Shown here piece after piece: positions 55,901-64,000 of a stretch of DNA of 64,000 nt. The notes beneath the pieces were generated by a model. That model was not told the origin of the DNA and did no database searches. It was given only the letters and a program-made list of their open reading frames with translations. The DNA lies in contig JBAIAC010000059.1 in assembly GCA_037349315.1 (NCBI GenBank), positions 16,028,501-16,092,500 on the forward strand, written 5' to 3'. The stretch comes from Chelydra serpentina (Eukaryota; Chordata; Testudines; Chelydridae). Within the stretch, counting starts at the first letter, position 1; each line of letters opens with the position of its first letter. The position numbers and the translations under genes are program-made.

Positions 55901-57823
55901 ATGAGAGCCAAGGAAGAAGCCACCAGCCCCACCCCGACCACAAGAGCAGACCCTGTTGTCTCCATCCCCTGTTTTGCAGCTACTTAGGAGAGAAGAGGGC
56001 ACTGCATCGGTTCACTCTCTGTTTGGGAGTTGTCTGCACAGGGGCCACACGTGGGGTGTGCCTAGTGTCCCAGACTGCCTTAATCTAGCCCCGTCTCAAT
56101 TCTCTTCCCCCCTTTACTTTACTGGTGCAAAGTGGCGTGGTATGTGTGGGTTGGTTTGATCATGGGGATGAAACTGTAGGAAAAACCTTATTGCGCTACA
56201 CTAGGAGTTGGGGCAGAGCTGTGCTCGGTGCATTTCAGGAGGGTGTGTGTAAAGGTGGGAGGGAGCCTGGCTCCCCATTCTCCTCCCCTCCATCAGCATG
56301 GGGGACCTACTTTCCTGCCTCTCTCACAGCAGCAACAGGAGATCGCTCACGGTAGGGATGATCTTCCCACCTCTGAAATGAAAGGAGACAGATTCCCCAA
56401 GTAGCCACCTGGCCCATAACCAGGAGGGACCTGGCCAGCCAGCCCCCACAGCTAGAAACTGCAGAATGACTGGCCTATCACCACTGCTGCCTGTGCAGGC
56501 CACAGGAGGATAACACTTGCCACCACTGTTGCTACTACGAGGAGCAGCTATTAAGTTCAAGAGCCTCCATGCAGTTCTGTGGAGGGAGGAATTGTGGGGC
56601 ATCGAGTGGCGCTGTTGGAAGGATGATTTTAAAATTTTGACCGTGCATTATTTCAGTGTAGCGTAAAATCTAAACTCTGCAACCAAGCTTGATGCATCTG
56701 TTCTCAGTGGGCTGGCATAGAGGGGCAGGCACCTTAAACTAATCTAAAACAGCTCCTCATCTGGCCAGTCCCAGAACAGCATTGAACTAATCTGTGTTTG
56801 GCGCTCTTTGTCCAGAAGCACTGGTCAGAACAACCAGGACAAATGATAGGCAAATCAGGGCAGAGGATCTCCCTCAAAAATTAAATGTAGTAATATTTGT
56901 TATGCATGGAGGTTGTGTAAACTGAGGGCGTGTGGGCGTTTCATGGTTTTTGTGAAAGCACATATTTAACAAAGGGATTCATGATATTCTGTGAACTGAA
57001 GACGATTTCTGAGAGAAGCTTTGAAGATTTTGTCTGAAGATAAAAAGATTAGATGGGGGCGGTTTTGTTCTAAATGATGCTTGCAAACAGAGCATATCAT
57101 GGGGGAAGGAGTGTTTGTCCAAAGAACCCTGCCAGTGCTTCTGCACATCAACCACTGCGTTGATAAAGTGTGTTCACACATCCATTTGAAATAATTGTCA
57201 ATTGGAAGAAAAGTTTTAAAGCAGAGCAGACCATCCATATACAGCAGCTACTTTTGTTTATTCATTACACAACTGAGCATGGTATTGGGTGTTTGTTTTG
57301 AATGGAAGATGTGGGGTTTACAATTGATATACTTGTTATGTAGGCTCTTCTAGTCCTTCTAAAAGCAAGAGAAGTTTCTTCTTTCTCTCCAGGGGTGAAA
57401 TCTATTTTACAGAGTCACATTTTAATTTAGACTGCATGGGGATGCTGTTCTTTTTTCCCTTTGGTTTTATCTAGCTCGGCCTAAGTGGAATCCACTGTTG
57501 TTTGCAAAACAAACACACCCTCTGTCTCAGCATGTATAGTTTTAAGGTGACTACAAAGTATGGTGAGTAGAGCAATACTTTTCAAAGCCAATATGAGGTC
57601 AGGCTCTTACTATTTGTAAAAACCACAGAGCACACGTTGGAGTGTCTAATCGGAACGGAGTGTAAAAAAAAAGAGGGTGGAGAATAGAAGGTAATGTTGC
57701 ATAGTTAATATTTGTTCTATAAAACTTACTTTTCTTTGGTGTGGTTTCTTGTTTTCTGTTAGAAAATAGAGTATTATGATGCTTGAATTCTTTCCTTTTA
57801 TTCTAACTGGTATCTGGTGTTCA
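55901..57823. other. No recognised gene
   Basis: Background ORFs only. A GC-richer patch at about 55910-56340 has no CpG enrichment comparable to 35.3-36.2 kb. Confidence 0.4.
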
Positions 57824-57928
57824 TAGGGTGACCAGACAGCAAGTGTGAAAAATCGGGACGGGGGTGAGGGGTAATAGGAGCCTATATAAGAAAAAGACCC
57901 AAATATCGGGACTGTCCCTATAAAATCA
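57824..57928. mobile_element. Truncated AGGGTGACCAG MITE
   Basis: It starts AGGGTGACCAGACAGCAAG and continues through CGGGACGGGGG, TATATAAGAAAAAGACCC and ATCGGGACTGTCCCTATAAAA. This is the inverted orientation of 5204-5326. The second terminal repeat is missing and no duplication is seen. Confidence 0.75.
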
Positions 57929-58894
57929 GGACTTATGAACAACTAGGATGACCAGGTCTCTTAGTAGGAGTATATCACTTCTTCTGGAAATGCTATCATG
58001 ACTAGGCCTGCTAGGTTTGAGTCCTGTGGTGCATATGTATTAGAATGGTGCCATGGAACATTGAGAATTAAGAAGTGACAGTGGGATATTGGCAGTGATG
58101 TGAACTGAATAAGATTAGAAGGGCAGGAGCTCACGTTGAGCACAGTTGTAGACATCTGCCAGTCAAGTTTCACTTCATTTTGGTACGAATAACTTTATTT
58201 TAGAATGACATAGAAATGTTCAGATTATCTTTTTGGACTCTGGCTTTTGTTGCAAATTGCTCTGAAACTGTTGGTTTTAAAGCATGAACAGTAATATTTT
58301 TTTTGCTGGAGGGAAAATTTTACCAAATAGTGTACTTTTAAACAAAACAAAAAATTCTAATAGCAGTGCTCTTGCAACACTGCTGGTTATCACCTATGAT
58401 ACTGATTTTGAAGTTAATCAGGGACCCATGCCTTTGTCATGTGCTGTACATAACTCTGTCAGTCATTGGGCAGTGGAACTTACACACTGGGAACTATTCC
58501 CCAAATAATAATCTTTTCTACTGTGTGGGTTGTCAGAGCCTTTGTTTAAATTAAGGTGTTAATTACAACTTCTGTGACACTTGAGAGCTCCCTGGAGTTG
58601 ATAAGAAGGAAGTTAATTGCTTGTGCTTGCTTGCTTTCAGTATTTCTGGCTTAAGATTGTTCAAAGACTCATTTCAGAGGGTCTCAACTGCCTTCAGATG
58701 TATTGCCCTGTCTGACTTTAAAGGAATATTGTATTGGTACTTGTTTGTCAAATCCACAGTTTGACAGGGATGAGAGTTTTGGTGTATGGGATGGTGGGGG
58801 TGGGAATTATTTTAGGATGGCAAAGAACAGCTGCATGACTCTTTTTCAAAGGTGAACATTTAAGTGAGAAGCTTAGAAATTATTTCTAACATTG
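57929..58894. other. No recognised gene
   Basis: AT-rich; nothing recognised. Confidence 0.4.
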
Positions 58895-58990
58895 CTTTCA
58901 ATTAGACAATGGAATAATTTGTCAAAGGAGATGACTGAGGCACCAGCACTAGAGGCTTTCAGCATCAGAGAGATAACGAATAGATTATAG
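58895..58990 (+). mobile_element. Old CR1 tail fragment
   Basis: AGACAATGGAATAATTTGTC, AAAGGAGATGACTGAGGCACC and AGAGGCTTTCAGCATCAG follow the CR1 order around TGGAATAAATTGCC...CTCCATCACTGGAG, diverged. Confidence 0.55.
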
Positions 58991-59675
58991 AACAATCCAG
59001 TGCTTATACAAAGAAATATTTTCCGTCCATATCTCTCACAATGAATCACCCATGCTGCAATTAATATTTAGGCACAGTCTGGTTCCCAGAATAGAATTTT
59101 GGCTTAAAAGCTATTGGATATATTTGGATTAAAGGAAACCGTTTGAACTTTTATTAGCAATATTTTAGTCCACTTCATACTATTGGGGCAGTAGGTTGTA
59201 CATGTTACCAATGTAAGAAAAGTGTTGTTTACAGCCCCAGGGGATTTTTTTGTTTTGCAACATAACCATTGAGTACAGGAGGGATTTCTTCAATTCTTTT
59301 ACACATCCTAAGCAATTGCCAAAAATGCCTTCATAGCCACAATCTGTTGAATGGTAAATGCCAAGAAATGACAATCCATTGATACTGGAGGAATGCACTG
59401 CTTATGATTGCATTGATCTAGCATGGATACTGTGCAAAGTCCTTCTAGGTATCTAATCCCATATACATTAATAATATATACTCTTTTCATTATGGACTAT
59501 GCATGTTTTGCACTTGGTTAGTTCACTAGTTGTTAAAACAATTACTATGTATTGTGTACATACCATTTATTGATGTTAATGTTGAAGTTCATTGATGCAG
59601 TCCTGCCCCACTTCTCCTGTTTACCCACAGAACAGGTGTTTTGTAGCAAGTCAATGCTAGTTAACTGTTCAAATA
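58991..59675. other. No recognised gene
   Basis: AT-rich; nothing recognised. Confidence 0.4.
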
Positions 59676-59680
59676 GCCGC

Positions 59681-60834
59681 TGTGACGGTGTACCCCATAA
59701 GGCTTTATGGGGAGAGGCTTATAAATATATATATGATGTAACTGGAATATGTTTTATGCTACATGTGCCATGTAACATATCTCTGTAAAAGTTATGATCT
59801 ACTGAATCTATTCCTTCTGTTTGTATGCTTGTATCGGTGTTGTAGTTGAAGTTATGAATATTGGTTTTATATTTGCTGGGTTTACACATAGCCTTGGTAA
59901 GAGCATGGGATTGTGTCTGGAGAAAAGAATGTGCAAGTTAAGTGCAAGCACTTAACAGACAAAAGGAGTCCCAGACCCCAATCCACATCTGGGCCTGGCC
60001 GGGAATGCAACTGGCTGGACTGGTTAGGGTGCATGGACATGTGACTTGCCCATGTGATCCCAAAACTCCAGGGTAAGATGATGCTACACAGGGAGTGGGG
60101 GAAAGGCTATAAAAACCCTTGGAAGACCCCTCCATGTTGTCTTCAGCTGGCTAAAGAGAGAGGCTCTCCACCCCCCCAAAGACATACCTGAAAAAGACTG
60201 AACAAAGGACAAAGACAATAGGGGTGTGAGCGATTTCTGGACCCAGGCTATGAGTTCTACAGCCTGTAAAAGGAAGAATCTGGAGCTGGTGAGGTTTTTA
60301 TATCTGTGTTAAGTTTGATTAGACATAGACGTGCATGTTTTATTTTATTTTACTTAGTAATTCACTTTGTTCTGTCTGTAACTACTTGGAATCACTTAAA
60401 TCCTACTTTCTGTACTTATTAAAATCACTTTTTACTTATTAAGTTACCTGGAGTATGAGTTGGTACCTGGGGAGGGCAAACAGCTGTGCATATCTTTCTA
60501 TCTTTGAAATAGAAGGCGAACTATTTATGAGTTTACCCTGTATAAGCTTTATACAGGGTAAAACGGATTTATTCAGGGTTTGAACCTCATTGGGAGTTGG
60601 GCACCTGGGTGTCAAAGGCAAGTGCACTTCCTGAGCTGCTTCCAGGAGCCTTACAGTTACTAGGGGACGTGGTTCAGACCTGGGTCTGTGTTTGCAGCAG
60701 ATCAGTGGATCTGGCTCAAAACAGACAGGATTCTGGAGTCCCAAGCTGAAAAGGGCAGGGAAGCAGAGGCAGAAGTAGCCTTGGCACACCAGGTGGCTGC
60801 ACCAAGGTGGTTTCTGTGATCCCAACCCGTCACA
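59681..60834 (+). mobile_element. Solo LTR, family B, copy 2
   Basis: A 1154-bp unit begins TGTGACGGTGTACCCC and ends TCCCAACCCGTCACA, flanked by the perfect 5-bp duplication GCCGC (59676-59680 and 60835-60839). A TATA box CTATAAAAACCC is at about 60108, and an ATTAAA hexamer and the 14-bp-stem hairpin (60532-60562) are kept. It matches 17630-18750 along its length apart from small indels, which ties that LTR to this family. It is a solo LTR in the presumed intron, in the sense orientation, so it could act as a cryptic promoter or polyadenylation site. Confidence 0.92.
60532..60562 (+). other. Hairpin in LTR family B, copy 2
   Basis: TTTACCCTGTATAA, loop GCT, TTATACAGGGTAAA, identical to 18460-18490. 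Confidence 0.88.
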
Positions 60835-60839
60835 GCCGC

Positions 60840-61600
60840 AACTATATTTTGTATGTGCTGATAAATTTCCAGAAAACAGGAAGGAATTTATAGTTTCATT
60901 CTTCTTGGTTAACAAAATACGACCAGTAAATCAGTCAATAAGTGCTAATGAAAGTCCCAGTATCACCTCTACCGTCAAAGTCTCTTATGGGCTGATGAAC
61001 AGATTCCAGAGAGCAGTGTGGGGTGGATGGGAATGTTTGTCTTCGCTAGAAATAGTATCAGTCATATAAAATCTTTATCTTCTAAAAATATGCAAAATCA
61101 TAAAAGCTGTGCACTGGTAGGTAAACTGGATCTTAACCGAAAGGATTCTTTTTTGTTAGCAGTGTTGAGCAGGAATGAGCAATGAATACAGTGACCTGGA
61201 CAGTTCATAAAATGGGGGAATCTGCCATTTAAGTCAGTCCTCATAATAATTTAAAAAGTGGGTTTTTTGGTTTTGTTTTTTTTTTAATTTCATCATCCTA
61301 ATGCACACTGGTAAGTTTCTGAAAGTCTCTGTCTTGGTACACAAACTTAGTATTGTACTCTGTGCTATTTATAAACTGGGTGGGAGGGAAGAGGCTCTGG
61401 AGTAACTGATTCACAGACACAAAATATAGTGATAAACAGTGTTAACAGTGTGGCTTACAGTGATTAAAATCAGGGTCTAGGACAAAGAATGAGATGCTGT
61501 TCTTAACCAGGATTGTTGCAAGGCTGCTTTCTCTCCGACCCACCCGCTTCCTCAACTTGCAAAAGCTGGGGTCCAGTGTCATGTTTAGAGGGGCATAAAG
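60840..61600. other. No recognised gene
   Basis: AT-rich; nothing recognised. Confidence 0.4.
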
Positions 61601-61607
61601 TCACATT

Positions 61608-62017
61608 CATAGGTGCCGACTCCGGGGGTGCTCCGGGGCTGGAGCACCGATGGGGGTGGGGGGGAGAAGTGGTGCCTCTTTCCCTCACAGTTCCTCCAGC
61701 CAGCGGGCCCCACCAATCAGCGCTTCCCTCTCTCTCCCTGTGCCTCCCGCCCACTGCAATCAGCTGTTTTGCGGCATGCAGGAGGTTGGATGGGGGGAAG
61801 GGAGGAGGAGTGAGGGCACAGCATGCTCGGGGGAGGGGATAGAAGGGAGTGGGAGTGGGGCAGGAAGAGGCGGGGTGGGGGCTTGAGAGAAAGGGTGGGG
61901 TGAGAAGAGGCAGAACAGGGGCGGGGCCTTGGGGAAAGAGGAGGAGTCGGGGTGGGGCCTGAGGCAGAGCCGGGGGGTCAAGCATCCCCTGGCACATTGG
62001 AAAGTCGGCACCTGTGG
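61608..62017. mobile_element. GC-rich hAT element, CATAGGTGCC ends, copy 2
   Basis: A 410-bp element begins CATAGGTGCCGACTCCGG and ends AAAGTCGGCACCTGTG. It is flanked by GTCACATT and GTCATATT, a 7-of-8 match. The interior is rich in GGGGAG and GGGTGGGG blocks. The ORFs of 66 to 172 codons across it are low complexity and not called. It shares ends with 11112-11805 but is shorter by about 280 bp. Confidence 0.83.
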
Positions 62018-63095
62018 TCATATTCCCAGGTTGGTGCCAATGCTAAAGAACAGGAGGAAATGGTAACTTAAAAGCATAAAAGTGGTAGTGCTCTGTGCTG
62101 AGCATTCACCTGTTGATTAACTGCCAAAAGTGCTTGATATTGCTGCGGAGAGCGGTAGGGAGCAGAAGAATCAGGAGCTGATTTATTGGGTCATTAGACC
62201 CATTTGTCTTGCTCAGTGTTGGCATACACTGGGAAGGGCAGGGGGAGAGGAGGAATGTGAATGTGAACCTGTCCCTCAGCCTCATTTGTCAATTAACATC
62301 TCTGTGATAAAAGCTGATGTGAACTGAAGAGCATGATTTAAAAAAAAAATTTTTTTTTCTTCATAGGAACTACCTGTGTGGATCAAACCTTTTGATCCAT
62401 CTACTCCATGCTAAGTCTCCAGTAATGGCAAACACATTATTTACTCTCTGGTTTTCCTAATGCTGTTTCAGGCAGATTGAGTCTACGTATGCGCTGCTGC
62501 ACCAATCTGTATTTGCTGCCAAAGGCAGTGCTGTGTCATATCACGAGTAGAAGAATGCCATACGTTAGAGTGGAGACTGCACAGCTGTATAGTAGAAGAT
62601 ACACTGAGCAGGCACTCCCATATCATGGTAACGAGTTGGTAAACCTAGATAGATGGGACAGGACACGTAATGGGGAGGGAAGCCCAAGAGTGAGAGACCG
62701 TCTCTCCATCCTTACTCATGTGAGAAATAGTACCACATTTTGCAAATAGTCTCACTAAAACCTAGAGGCCAATTTCTCTGCTAGTGTAAATTAGCACAGT
62801 TCTATTGACTTCAGTCGAGATGCACCAATTTCCATCACAGAGAATTTCTCTGCAAGTAACGTGAATAAAGACACAGCAGAACTGGGCCCTAAACTATTTT
62901 GAAAAAAAATGGTGCTTGATTGAAAAGTACTGTAAAGAGTTGTCAGTTATGTTTTGAGTCCACCCCTCTACATATGACCAAAGTTAGTTCATCTACCTCC
63001 AAGAATAGTGTATCTGCCACTTACTACTAAACAAAAACAGTGACAAAATCTAGAACTATGTACAGAAAGGGAAGTGGAAAAGAGGAAGGACACTC
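62018..63095. other. No recognised gene
   Basis: One CR1-like scrap at about 62364-62435 (AGGAACTACCTGTGTGGATC...TTGATCCATCTACTCC). Otherwise nothing. Confidence 0.4.
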
Positions 63096-63365
63096 TCATG
63101 ATTGCTTGTATTATGGTAGTGCCTAGAAGCCTCAGCTGACATCGGGGCCTGGCTGTGCTAGGCTCTGTATGTATACATAGTGAAGGACCGTCCTTGCCCA
63201 AAAAAGTGTTACAATCTACTAGATGACAGAACGGATGGATGGGGAAAGAAACAGGCAGAGAGAGGTGAAGTGACTTGCCCAAGGTCATGCAGCAGGTCAG
63301 GTGCAAAGCTCATACCAGGTCTCCTGACTCCCAGTCCAGTGTTGAATCAGATGGCCTATGCTGCC
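63096..63365 (-). mobile_element. MIR-like SINE with tail, antisense
   Basis: TATGGTAGTGCCTAGAAGCC, then GTGCTAGGCTCTGTA, AGAGAGGTGAAGTGACTTGCCC, AAGGTCATGCAGCAGGTC and GGTCTCCTGACTCCCAG, the reverse complement of a MIR-like SINE and its tail. It is the best preserved MIR-like copy here. Confidence 0.75.
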
Positions 63366-63578
63366 TCCCATTACGTGAAGACAAATAGAAATTCAATGTG
63401 CAGGAGAGGAGGATGTGGAAGGTTTTAATAAAAGGTGTCTATGCATGAAATTAGAGTGAAACTTGCATAGGGTAATGGTAGGATTTCCAAGCCTCATTCA
63501 ACGACACAAGCCTATGAAAACAAAATTAATAATAGTTGAGAACTGAACCTTCTAAATGTAAGCTAACGATGATATATC

Positions 63579-63597
63579 ATTGTGTGTGTGTGTGTGC
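63579..63597. repeat. (TG)n microsatellite
   Basis: About nine TG units, seen directly. Confidence 0.85.
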
Positions 63598-64000
63598 ATA
63601 TATAAGCTCTCTAGTTAACAAGAGTGAAGGTCCTTAGCTGGCAGGAAAATCGCATCTTTTACTTTCTTCTGTTAGCAAGTCTGTAAGATTGGAGGGGACC
63701 ATTGCTGCTTTCCCTCTTAAAGGACATCTTTTTCTTTTTAATGTCTGTGGGAAAGGAGAGTTGTCTGAATCGAGTCTTTGAGATGGTGTATTACAGAGAG
63801 TCACAGAAAATGTTCTATGTAAATGACTATCTGCCCTGATTAGCTGCCTCAATAGAATCCATTGTCTTGATATTGCTATTATTGGAGATGGCTGGACACT
63901 GAAGTTTTTCAGACTGATGATAAAATCATTTAGTGTTAGAGCCTCATTGCTTGGGTAGTAGCACAGCTTTGAATTAAGGCATAGAATTGAGTTAAGGGGA

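Noticed and set aside
61503..62021. 172-codon ORF on - and overlapping ORFs
   Set aside because: Low-complexity frames of a GC-rich hAT element.

Overview
The window is vertebrate nuclear DNA, most likely from a turtle (probably a cryptodire). It has no operons, almost no open coding sequence, and is packed with interspersed repeats. Three things point to a turtle: a tRNA-derived SINE of the turtle type at about 5.55-5.76 kb, several CR1 LINE tails ending in the ATTCTAT-type repeat, and solo LTRs, hAT and Harbinger-like elements that I recognise as chelonian in character. The species assignment is inference; I could run no search.

Only one real gene is supported: a CpG-island promoter at about 35.33-36.25 kb on the + strand. 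It holds a 19-codon first coding exon (35676-35732) that encodes a signal-peptide-like N-terminus and ends at a consensus splice donor. A 9-codon upstream ORF lies just before it. The rest of the window to the right (about 28 kb) would then be intron 1; I recognise no further exon. The sequence to the left would be upstream intergenic DNA or another gene's intron. I cannot name the gene.

Layout. 1-9.1 kb: a decayed antisense L1, a CR1 tail, a tRNA SINE, a hAT-like MITE inside an older palindrome, MIR-like SINEs, and a solo LTR (family D). 9.1-11.8 kb: two MITEs, one split by a CR1, the other split by a solo LTR (family A) and a GC-rich hAT element. 15.06-19.98 kb: a second family A LTR that has taken in a hAT MITE, a 5'-truncated Ty3/gypsy-like fragment (end of gag, protease) with its 3' LTR (family B), and a solo LTR (family C). 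20-33 kb: more hAT and palindromic elements. 35-36 kb: the promoter. 36-64 kb: the presumed intron with an antisense L1, Harbinger-like MITEs, two head-to-head hairpin repeats, antisense CR1, a solo family B LTR and a GC-rich hAT.

The most useful result is direct evidence for mobility: target-site duplications were read by eye for many elements. They are 8 bp for hAT, 5 bp for LTRs, 3 bp for several Harbinger-like elements and 12 bp for one hairpin repeat, and they allow a relative insertion chronology. I found no novel multi-gene system, RNA gene cluster or CRISPR array.
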